From contig NZ_VJWE01000003.1 of assembly GCF_007993815.1 (NCBI RefSeq), forward strand, positions 1-64,000: 64,000 nucleotides of DNA, given 5' to 3'. The translations under genes were made by a program, and so were the position numbers. Below are positions 55,301 to 62,290 of this stretch, piece after piece (the stretch's first letter is position 1; each line of letters starts with the position of its first letter). The notes beneath the pieces are model-generated. The model was not told the DNA's origin and did not search any database. It saw only the letters and a list, made by a program, of their open reading frames with translations. Origin of the DNA: Acidovorax delafieldii. GTDB lineage: Bacteria > Pseudomonadota > Gammaproteobacteria > Burkholderiales > Burkholderiaceae_C.

Positions 55301-58224
55301 TGGGCGGCCACTCGGTGCACGAAAAGGCTGCTGCGCTACGAAAATCAGAGCGCCTTGCGCATATGGATCTAGCGCCTGCGGCCAAAAACGCCATAGAAAT
55401 CGTCAATGCGAAGGAACACAACCTCAAGAACCTGAGCGTAGACATCCCGCGTGGCAAGTTCAATGTGGTGACGGGCGTGAGCGGCTCGGGCAAGTCCACG
55501 CTGGCGTTCGACATCCTGTTCAACGAGGGCCAGCGCCGCTACCTCGAATCCCTCAATGCCTATGCGCGCTCCATCGTGCAGCCTGCAGGCCGGCCCGAGG
55601 TGGATGCGGTGTACGGCATTCCGCCTACCGTCGCCATCGAGCAGCGCCTGTCGCGCGGCGGGCGCAAGTCCACCGTGGGCACCACCACCGAGGTGTGGCA
55701 CTTCTTGCGTCTGCTGTACGTCAAGCTGGGCACTCAGCACTGCGTGAAGGACGGCGCCGCCGTGCAGCCGCAGACGCCCGAGAGCATCGCCGCGCAGCTG
55801 CTCACGCAGTTCCGCGGCCAGCACATCGGCCTGCTCGCGCCGCTGGTCATGAACCGCAAGGGCGTGTACACCGAGCTGGCCGACTGGGCCCGCCCGCGCG
55901 GCTACACGCATCTGCGCGTGGATGGCAACTTCTTGCCCACCACCAATTTCCCGCGCATCGACCGCTTCAAGGAACACACCATCGAGCTGCCCGTGGCCAG
56001 CCTCGATGTGTCGCCCGAGAACGAAGCGGCTTTGCGCACCGCGCTGGCCGATGCGCTCACGCACGGCAAGGGCGTGGTGCATGTGCTCAGTGGCATCACC
56101 GGCCTGCGCGAAGCCATGGAGGGCGGCCAGCCCACGGCCGGTATTGGCACGCTGCAGGCGTTCTCCACCAAGCGCGCCTGCCCCGTGTGTGCCACCAGTT
56201 ATGCCGAGCTGGACCCGCGCCTGTTCAGCTACAACAGCAAACATGGCTGGTGCCCCGACTGCGTGGGCACCGGCGTCAAGCTCACCAAGGACCAGCGCAA
56301 GGTGTTTGACGACTCGGTGCAGGACGACAAGGAAAAAGGCCGCGAGCAGACCTTTGCCGAGCCCGAGGTGGAAGACCTGGCCGACACGGCTTGCCCGAGC
56401 TGCAGCGGCACACGCCTGAACGCCACGGCGCGCGCTGTGCAGTTTGCCGGTGTGGGCATCACCGACATTGCCGCGCTGTCTGTCACGGACGTGCGCCGCT
56501 GGGTCGAGACCCTGCGCATTGAAGGTGGCATGACCCAGCGCGAGGCCGACATTGCCCGCGACCTGGTGCCCGAGATCCAGAGCCGCCTGGAGTTTCTGGA
56601 AGAAGTGGGCCTGGGCTACCTCACGCTGGACCGGGGTGCGCCCACGCTCAGCGGTGGCGAGGCCCAGCGCATCCGCCTGGCGGCGCAGCTGGGCAGCAAC
56701 CTGCAGGGCGTGTGCTACGTGCTCGACGAGCCCACCATCGGCCTGCACGCGCGCGACAACCAGATTTTGCTCAACGCCCTGCACAAGCTGGGCGACAAGG
56801 GCAACACGCTGGTGGTGGTGGAGCACGACGAAGACACCATCCGCCGCGCCGACCACATCATCGACATCGGCCCCAGCGCCGGCAAACGCGGCGGGCGCCT
56901 GGTGGCGCAGGGCAGCGTGGCCGACATCACGGGCGCCGAAGATTCACAAACTGGCCGCTACCTGCTGCACGCGATGAAGCACCCGCTGCAGCTGCGCCGC
57001 AGCATGGCGCCCGGCGAGGTGAGCGCCGAGGCCACGGCGGCCTTTGCCCAGGCCGAGGCGGCAGCGCCCACGGGCCGCCAAACCGCCGCCGTCAAGAAGC
57101 GTGCGGCGCAGGCGGCATCGCTGGCCGCTGACGCACTGACCGAGGCCAAGGAACGCGCCGCCATGCGCTGGCTCACGGTGCATGGCGCGCAGTTGCACAA
57201 CCTGCAGAACGTGACGGCCACCGTGCCGCTGCACCGCCTGGTGGCAGTGACGGGCGTGAGCGGTTCGGGTAAGTCGACTCTGGCGCGCGATGTGCTGCTG
57301 GCCAATGTGCAGGCCTGGGTGCAGCAGCGCAGTACCAAGGCCGGGCGCGATGCCATGGACGCGGGCAAGGCGCCGCCACTGGTCGGTTGCACAGGCCTGT
57401 CGGGCTTCGAGAGCATCGACCGCGTGCTCGAAGTGGACCAGACACCCATCGGCAAAACGCCGCGTTCATGCCCCGCCACCTACATCGGCTTCTGGGACAC
57501 CATCCGCAAGCTGTTTGCCGAGACGCTGGAGGCCAAGGCACGTGGCTATGCGGCCGGGCGCTTCAGCTTCAACACCGGCGAAGGCCGCTGCCCTAGCTGC
57601 GAAGGCGCGGGCGTGCGCACCATCGAGATGAGCTTCTTGCCCGATGTGAAGGTGCCCTGCGAGACCTGCCACGGCGCGCGCTTCAACCCCGAAACGCTGG
57701 CCGTGACCTGGCGCGGCAAGAGCATCGGTGACGTGCTGCAGATGGAAGTGGACGAGGCCGTGGGCTTCTTCGCCACCATGCCCAGCATTGCGCATCCGCT
57801 GCAGCTCTTGCAGGACGTGGGCCTGGGCTACCTCACGCTCGGCCAGCCGTCACCTACGCTGAGTGGTGGCGAGGCCCAGCGCATCAAGCTTGTGACCGAA
57901 CTCACCAAGGTGCGCGACGAGGTCGGCCGACGGGGCCAGAAGGCGCCGCATACGCTGTATGTGCTGGACGAGCCCACGGTGGGGCTGCACATGGCCGACG
58001 TGGACAAGCTCATCCGCGTGCTGCACCGCCTGGTCGATGGCGGCCACAGCGTGATCGTGATCGAACACGACCTCGATGTGATCGCCGAGGCCGACTGGAT
58101 CCTGGACCTGGGGCCCGAGGGCGGTGGCGCAGGCGGCCGCATCGTGGCGGCGGCCACGCCCGAAGACGTGGTGGCGGCGGGGACCCACACCGGCAAGGCC
58201 CTCGCGCCCGTGCTGGCCCGCTGA
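52351..58224 (+). CDS. uvrA: Giant UvrA-like protein with four ABC ATPase modules
   Basis: A 1957-residue protein, twice the usual ~950 of UvrA. Four Walker A motifs are at K39 (GPSGSGKSS), K671 (GVSGSGKSS), K1048 and K1641 (both GVSGSGKST). Each is followed by an LSGGE signature and a DEP Walker B (VLDEPSIGLHPRD, LFDEPTTGLHFDD, VLDEPTIGLHARD, VLDEPTVGLHMAD). Zinc-finger cysteine pairs appear in each half (CPTCGGSGFEH..RCPDCDG; CPSCEGAGVRT..PCETCHG). The two halves are tandem UvrA units joined at about residues 985-1020, where repeat copy F is encoded. It probably binds damaged DNA in nucleotide excision repair; whether it replaces or supplements a normal UvrA cannot be seen here. Confidence 0.92.
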   Translation: MTQGLIRIRGARQHNLKNLDLDIRTGELTVVTGPSGSGKSSLVFDTLYAEGQRRYVETFSAYARQFLDRMDKPAVDKVEGVPPAIAIDQTNPVRSSRSTVGTMTELNDHLKLLFARAGQLFDKQTAQPVRHDTPETIYAELQQRSAAAGDPRIVLTFPVELPANTSAEQVEQWLSASGFTKVQAEREVATPTGPRKVLDVVADRFRLGNAEKARVIEAIEVALKRGTGRLNVYRLVDEGEAELWRFSTGLHCPDSDLRYSDPIPSAFSFNSAVGACDSCRGFGRVIGVDYGLVIPNDKLTLRAGAIKTIQTPAWKEAQDDLMRHAEAAGIPRDTPWNKLTDDQKKWVIGGAPGYKDGQWSKQWYGIKRFFEYLESKAYKMHIRVLLSKYRSYTPCPTCAGARLKTESLLWRIGRKEDADAVLEPGKRFMPEGVQWSREQLEALPGLCLHDLMLLPIDRLRRFFDRMQLPVGDDAKGGDAQALKLLHEEITTRLRYLCDVGIGYLTLDRQSRTLSGGEVQRINLTTALGTSLVNTLFVLDEPSIGLHPRDMHRITEAMLRLRDAGNTLVVVEHDPAVMLAADRMIDMGPGPGRLGGQIVFDGTTADLRKADTLTGAYLGGRKHVGFGFKRMVTESTPRLILEGAREHNLQDVTVEFPLQRLVTVTGVSGSGKSSLIQDVLAPALLRHFGKATDAPGAHDRMLGADHLSDVVFVDQSPIGKTARSNPVSYVGAWDSIRELFAVAPLSKQRSYTAAKFSFNSGDGRCPTCGGSGFEHVEMQFLSDVYLRCPDCDGKRYRPEILEITIERGGKSLNVADVLALTVAEAAAVFANDRDVIRALQPIVDVGLEYVALGQPVPTLSGGEAQRLKLAGFLAEAARVQSKSRQTVARKGTLFLFDEPTTGLHFDDIAKLMRALRKLIDAGHSLIVIEHNLDVIRASDWLIDLGPEGGYAGGLIVAEGTPEDVRAHATSHTGQALRDYELALGVGGHSVHEKAAALRKSERLAHMDLAPAAKNAIEIVNAKEHNLKNLSVDIPRGKFNVVTGVSGSGKSTLAFDILFNEGQRRYLESLNAYARSIVQPAGRPEVDAVYGIPPTVAIEQRLSRGGRKSTVGTTTEVWHFLRLLYVKLGTQHCVKDGAAVQPQTPESIAAQLLTQFRGQHIGLLAPLVMNRKGVYTELADWARPRGYTHLRVDGNFLPTTNFPRIDRFKEHTIELPVASLDVSPENEAALRTALADALTHGKGVVHVLSGITGLREAMEGGQPTAGIGTLQAFSTKRACPVCATSYAELDPRLFSYNSKHGWCPDCVGTGVKLTKDQRKVFDDSVQDDKEKGREQTFAEPEVEDLADTACPSCSGTRLNATARAVQFAGVGITDIAALSVTDVRRWVETLRIEGGMTQREADIARDLVPEIQSRLEFLEEVGLGYLTLDRGAPTLSGGEAQRIRLAAQLGSNLQGVCYVLDEPTIGLHARDNQILLNALHKLGDKGNTLVVVEHDEDTIRRADHIIDIGPSAGKRGGRLVAQGSVADITGAEDSQTGRYLLHAMKHPLQLRRSMAPGEVSAEATAAFAQAEAAAPTGRQTAAVKKRAAQAASLAADALTEAKERAAMRWLTVHGAQLHNLQNVTATVPLHRLVAVTGVSGSGKSTLARDVLLANVQAWVQQRSTKAGRDAMDAGKAPPLVGCTGLSGFESIDRVLEVDQTPIGKTPRSCPATYIGFWDTIRKLFAETLEAKARGYAAGRFSFNTGEGRCPSCEGAGVRTIEMSFLPDVKVPCETCHGARFNPETLAVTWRGKSIGDVLQMEVDEAVGFFATMPSIAHPLQLLQDVGLGYLTLGQPSPTLSGGEAQRIKLVTELTKVRDEVGRRGQKAPHTLYVLDEPTVGLHMADVDKLIRVLHRLVDGGHSVIVIEHDLDVIAEADWILDLGPEGGGAGGRIVAAATPEDVVAAGTHTGKALAPVLAR
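55335..55400 (+). repeat. Dispersed ~60 bp repeat, copy F, inside the giant uvrA
   Basis: It contains GCGCATATGGATCTAGCGCC, GCCTGCGGCCAAAA and GCCATAGAAAT, matching the middle and end of copy A. Read in frame, it encodes the hinge between the two UvrA halves (about residues 995-1017). Confidence 0.4.
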
Positions 58225-58406
58225 GGCATGCAGGGCTGACGGCAGGAGGCTGGGCCAGCCTGGTGGTTGGCGCACAGCCCTGTCGGCCTCTGTCCTACGC
58301 ACTGCGCAGAACATGGCGCACGCGCTGCATGGGATGGGCTTCCTACGATGGATTGCAGGGGATCGGCTCCCCACCTTCCATCCACATTTCAAGGACGCCC
58401 ATCACC

Positions 58407-58913
58407 ATGAACGCATTCAAATTCCTCAAGACCTGTACCGCTCTGGCGGCCACCTCCGTGTTGCTGGTGGCCTGCGGCGGTGGCAATGACGACGACCCAT
58501 CTCCCAGCAACGAGCCCGGTGTGCTGACAGTCAGCAACGCCACCATCGATGGCCTGAATGGCGTGTATGGCAACGGCGCTCTCAACCTCACCGATGTGGA
58601 CAAGAAGAACCCTGTCGGTTCGGTGCCGGAGCTGTGCACCTTCCGGTTCGATGGCGCCAACAAGGTGGGTTCATCGGCCACGGCCTTTGGCGATATCCGT
58701 TACCGCCCCGACGCCACCAGCCTGCACCAGGTGTTCCTGACGTTCGATGGCAAGGAATACGGCAGCGGCGAACCCACCGACACTGCCGTGGTCCGCGAAA
58801 GCGACCAGGTGCGCTTCAGCGGCAAGACGCTGACGGCGTCGGACGGATCTGGCGCCACGCTGCGCGTCAGCGGCATCGTGCCCATGCGCCCCAACCGTCC
58901 TTCGGGCTGTTGA
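58407..58913 (+). CDS. Hypothetical lipoprotein
   Basis: A 168-residue predicted lipoprotein. The signal MNAFKFLKTCTALAATSVLL ends in lipobox LVAC, followed by GGGNDDDPSPSNEPG. A single small beta-rich domain (about 38-165) has no recognised family and ends in a Cys. The ATG at 58407 has AAGGAC ten bases upstream. The style of leader and linker matches the lipoprotein at 15613, but the domains differ. Confidence 0.78.
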   Translation: MNAFKFLKTCTALAATSVLLVACGGGNDDDPSPSNEPGVLTVSNATIDGLNGVYGNGALNLTDVDKKNPVGSVPELCTFRFDGANKVGSSATAFGDIRYRPDATSLHQVFLTFDGKEYGSGEPTDTAVVRESDQVRFSGKTLTASDGSGATLRVSGIVPMRPNRPSGC

Positions 58914-58989
58914 GTCCGTGTTTTGCGCCTCTGAGACGCGGTTCAAGATCTGATTGCTTGTCTCCCTCCCCGGTCCCTTCGGCCGGTTC

Positions 58990-59024
58990 AGCCCCAGCTG
59001 CGATAGCGGCAGGGGCTTTTTTTT
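58990..59024 (+). terminator. Rho-independent terminator
   Basis: A stem AGCCCC-A-GCTGC / GCGGC-A-GGGGCT with a GATA loop and eight T, about 75 bases after the lipoprotein gene. Confidence 0.9.
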
Positions 59025-59188
59025 GGGGGCGTGCGCGCGGCGGGTGCACACCGCTCTCCCTCGGGTTGCGGCGCAGGGCTGGGCGAACCTGTGCACCTGC
59101 GATCCCGGTGCGCGCAGCGGTTTGCTGGCGGCACAATGCATCGGTGTGCTTGCGGCGCTGTGGCCGCGCTGCACGCTACCCATCGTCC

Positions 59189-59548
59189 ATGCCCGTACCA
59201 CCCCCTCACCCAACCACCGTGGTGTGGCTGCACCCCGAAGCACCTGCCAAGCCGGCCGAGGGTGCGCCCTGCAATGGCTGTGGTCTGTGTTGCCTGGCTG
59301 AACCCTGTCCGCTGGGTGTACTGGTCTCGCGCCGCCGCCGTGGCGCCTGCGTAGCCCTGCGCTGGAGCGATGTGGACCAGCGCTACTGGTGCGGCATGGT
59401 GGCCGATCCGGCCGGGGTGACGGGGCTCACCCACCCCTGGGCAGTGCGCGCCATGTCGGCGCTGGCGCGGCGCTGGATCGCATCGGGCGTGGGTTGTGAT
59501 GCGCGGCTGGACGTGCAGGGCCCGCCACCAGGCAACCAGCTGAAGTAA
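59189..59548 (+). CDS. YkgJ-like cysteine-cluster protein
   Basis: A 119-residue protein with the Cys cluster CNGCGLCCLAEPCPLG (about 28-43) and further cysteines at GACVAL, WCGMV and GCDARL. This pattern is typical of the YkgJ/YcgN zinc-iron chelating family. Function is unknown. The ATG at 59189 is weakly supported (no clear ribosome site), but the Cys cluster starts soon after. Its stop lies just before repeat copy C. Confidence 0.8.
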   Translation: MPVPPPHPTTVVWLHPEAPAKPAEGAPCNGCGLCCLAEPCPLGVLVSRRRRGACVALRWSDVDQRYWCGMVADPAGVTGLTHPWAVRAMSALARRWIASGVGCDARLDVQGPPPGNQLK

Positions 59549-59550
59549 TC

Positions 59551-59618
59551 CGCTATAAATTCAATAGCTATTCGGGCGTGTTTGACTAGCGCAAGCAGTG
59601 AATTGGACTGAAATTTCA
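59551..59618 (+). repeat. Dispersed ~60 bp repeat, copy C
   Basis: It reads AAATTCAATAGCTATTCG, TTGACTAGCGCAAGCAG and GGACTGAAATTTCA, close to copy B throughout. Its right end TGAAATTTCA contains the stop codon of ctlX on the minus strand. Confidence 0.6.
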
Positions 59619-60554
59619 GCCCCCCGCACTGCGCCGAGCCAGGTGCACGCCCGCCAGCATGCAGCGCACCGATCCACCCGCCAGTTCGATGGTTGGCACG
59701 TCCAACGGCAGCAAGCGGGCGCTTTGCTCGATGGTGGCACGCTGCGCCGGTGTGAGGCTGGCAGCGGCGCGCGCCGACAGCGCCAGCACCCGGCCCTGGG
59801 CGCCCGAGAGCTCCAGCGCGTTGCCGGCAAATTCCCTGATCTGGTGGGGGCTCAGGGCGATGACCTCGCGGCCCGTTTCGCGCAGGCGCTCGCACACGGC
59901 TGCACGGCGAGCAGGGTCGGTGATCATGTGAAAGCCACCCAGCGCAAACGCGGTGCCGATGCAGAGCATCACGTTGGTGTGGTAGCAGGGCTGGCCCTCG
60001 TCGTCGGCCGTGGCAAAGACCATGGGCTCGTAGTTGAAGTGCGTGCAAAAGCGCTCCAGAGCCACGGGGTCGGCGCGGTTCGATTGCGCGGTGTAGGCAA
60101 TGCGGCCGATGTGGTCCAGGACCATCGCACCGGTGCCCTCCAGAAACATGCCATCGGCCTCCAGTCCCGAGTAGTCGATCACGTCCTGCACGCGGTACTC
60201 GGCCTTGAGCAACGCGATGACATCGCTGCGCCGCTCTCGCCGCCGGCTCCTGGCGTACATGGGGTAGATCGCCACATGGCCGCCCGCGTGGGTGGAGAAC
60301 CAGTTGTTGGGGAACACTGCGTCGGGCGTGTCGTGCTCGCCGGGGTCGTCGAACAGGTGCACGCGCACCCCTGCGCCCTCCAGGCGCTCTGCCGCAGCAG
60401 TGACCTCGGCAAACGCGCGGCGCGAGGTGTCACGGGCCGCCAGCTGCGCGGTGCGTACCTGAAAGGCGTTGTCGGCGGCGGTTTCGGGGTTGGGGTGAAA
60501 GCGGTGCGGGCGCACCATCACAACGGCGCTGGGGGCTTGTACTGAGACGTGCAT
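59616..60554 (-). CDS. ctlX: Citrulline utilisation hydrolase CtlX
   Basis: A 312-residue amidinotransferase/arginine-deiminase-fold hydrolase. Conserved blocks: DAVFPNNWFSTH, SGLEADGMFLEGTGAMVLDH, catalytic His in CYHTNVMLC, and catalytic Cys in GGSVRCMLAGVHL near the C-terminus. CtlX converts citrulline to ornithine, ammonia and CO2. It is divergent from an Lrp-family gene, a usual partner for such genes. Its stop codon lies in repeat copy C. Confidence 0.9.
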   Translation of the reverse strand: MHVSVQAPSAVVMVRPHRFHPNPETAADNAFQVRTAQLAARDTSRRAFAEVTAAAERLEGAGVRVHLFDDPGEHDTPDAVFPNNWFSTHAGGHVAIYPMYARSRRRERRSDVIALLKAEYRVQDVIDYSGLEADGMFLEGTGAMVLDHIGRIAYTAQSNRADPVALERFCTHFNYEPMVFATADDEGQPCYHTNVMLCIGTAFALGGFHMITDPARRAAVCERLRETGREVIALSPHQIREFAGNALELSGAQGRVLALSARAAASLTPAQRATIEQSARLLPLDVPTIELAGGSVRCMLAGVHLARRSAGG

Positions 60555-60682
60555 GGCGGGGCTGGGTGTGAAAGAAGAGCGAAGAAGTCCCAGAATTTTC
60601 TTGGCAGCCCCTGCTATCCTCTAGCCTCATAACTGGTCAAAATGGCTGATAAATTGCCGTTCTGCCAGTTCTGAAGCCCACT

Positions 60683-61114
60683 ATGACCAAGCTCGACGAC
60701 ACCGACCGCGAAATCATCAGCATCTTGCGCGCCGACGCGCGCACCCCTGTGGCCACGTTGGCGCAAAAGCTGCGCGTATCGCGCGGCACCGTGCAGAACC
60801 GCCTGCACAAGATGGAGGAGAGCGGCGTCATCACCGGCTACACCGTGCGCCTGCGCCCTGATTCCGAGCCGCAGCGCATCCGTGCATGGATGAGCATTGC
60901 GGTCGAAGGCAATGCCGCCCCCGCCGTCATCCGGGCGCTGCGCGGCGAGCCCACGGTGGGGACGCTGCACACCACCAATGGCCGTTGGGACATCGTGGCC
61001 GAGGTGCGTGCCGAGAGCCTGGAGGCGTTTGACGCGGCCCTGGGCCGCATTCGCCTCACGCCCGGCATTGGCAACACCGAAACCAGCATCTTGTTGTCCA
61101 CCTACAAGGCGTGA
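60683..61114 (+). CDS. Lrp/AsnC-family transcriptional regulator
   Basis: A 143-residue regulator. The N-terminal helix-turn-helix is DDTDREIISILRADARTPVATLAQKLRVSRGTVQNRLHKME, and the C-terminal RAM/AsnC ligand domain contains TVGTLHTTNGRWDIVAEVRAESLEAF. Divergent from ctlX with a 128-base gap, it probably controls ctlX in response to an amino acid such as ornithine, citrulline or arginine. That is inference from context. Confidence 0.93.
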   Translation: MTKLDDTDREIISILRADARTPVATLAQKLRVSRGTVQNRLHKMEESGVITGYTVRLRPDSEPQRIRAWMSIAVEGNAAPAVIRALRGEPTVGTLHTTNGRWDIVAEVRAESLEAFDAALGRIRLTPGIGNTETSILLSTYKA

Positions 61115-61255
61115 TGCGGCCCTGGCGGTGCACCAGCGCAAGGGCTGCGCGCTGGCGCCTGGGCGACAGCGGCTAGGGGGTTTCCGCATGCCCTCGCAGC
61201 GCGGCCTGCAGTCCAATGGTGAAGTCTTTGTTTTTGCATTTTCAGGAGCCTCGCC

Positions 61256-62218
61256 ATGCAACGTCGCCAGATCATCCAATGGGGAGCCGCCAGCCTCGCC
61301 GCCCCCGCATTCCTGGCGCAGGCCCAGAGCTTTCCCAGCAAGCCCATCAAGCTGGTCATCGCCTTTCCGGCCGGAGGCCCCACCGACATCACCATGCGGT
61401 CGCTGGCCGACAACGCCAGCAAGATCCTGGGCCAGCCCGTGATCGTGGAGAACAAGCCCGGAGCCGGCGGCACCTTGCCCGCACAGCAGCTGCAAACGTC
61501 TCCCGCCGATGGCTACACGGTGGCGCAGATTCCGCTGGGCGTGTTCCGCCTGCCCTACACCACCAAGATCAACTGGGACCCGGTCAAGGACATCAGCTAC
61601 GTGCTCAACGTCACCGGCTACGCGTTTGGCCTGGTGGTGCCTGCCGACTCCCCGCTCAAGACCTGGACGCACTTCGTGGCCTGGGCCAAGGCCAACCCCG
61701 GCAAACTGAGCTACGGCTCCACCGGCACCATGACCAGCCCGCACCTGACGATGGAACTCATCGCCCAGCAGCTGGGCCTGGAGCTGCTGCACGTGCCCTA
61801 CAAGGGCAGTGCCGACCTGATGCAATCCATCCTGGGCGGGCAGATCATGGCGGCGGCCGACTCCACGGGCTTTGCACCGCAGGTCGAGGCTGGCAAGCTG
61901 CGCGTGCTCAACACCTGGGGCGCCGAGCGCCTGGCTAAGTTCCCCGATGCACCCACGCTCAAGGAGCTGGGCCTGAACCTGGTGCAGAACTCGCCCTTTG
62001 GCATTGGCGCCCCCAAGGGCACACCCGATGCGGTGGTCAAGCGCCTGCACGATGCTTTCAAGCAGGCGATGGAGCAGGAGAGCTACAAGACCGCACTGGC
62101 CCGCTACGACATGGTGCCGATGTACATGAGTACGTCGGCGTACAAGAAGTTTGCGCAGGACACGTTCACGCGCGAGAAGGCGCTGGTGGAGAAACTGGGC
62201 TTGGCCAAACCCACCTGA
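61256..62218 (+). CDS. Bug-family (TctC) periplasmic solute-binding protein
   Basis: A 320-residue tricarboxylate-transporter receptor. It has a short signal peptide ending LAQAQS and the family blocks IKLVIAFPAGGPTDITMRSLA, VIVENKPGAGGTLPAQQL and ADGYTVAQIPLG. A CAGGAG box precedes the ATG. The N-terminal RRQIIQW could allow Tat export but lacks the full consensus. It is second in the direction of the Lrp gene; its ligand is unknown. Confidence 0.93.
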   Translation: MQRRQIIQWGAASLAAPAFLAQAQSFPSKPIKLVIAFPAGGPTDITMRSLADNASKILGQPVIVENKPGAGGTLPAQQLQTSPADGYTVAQIPLGVFRLPYTTKINWDPVKDISYVLNVTGYAFGLVVPADSPLKTWTHFVAWAKANPGKLSYGSTGTMTSPHLTMELIAQQLGLELLHVPYKGSADLMQSILGGQIMAAADSTGFAPQVEAGKLRVLNTWGAERLAKFPDAPTLKELGLNLVQNSPFGIGAPKGTPDAVVKRLHDAFKQAMEQESYKTALARYDMVPMYMSTSAYKKFAQDTFTREKALVEKLGLAKPT

Positions 62219-62290
62219 GGCCACTCCCTTCGGAGGGCGCAATGCGTTCCGTGTGATGATCCGCAGCATTGAACGGAACTCACACACGAT

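Noticed and set aside
52813..55320. An 835-residue open frame antisense to uvrA
   Set aside because: Same reasons: it mirrors the codon structure of uvrA, is rich in His/Ala/Val/Gln and carries no motif.
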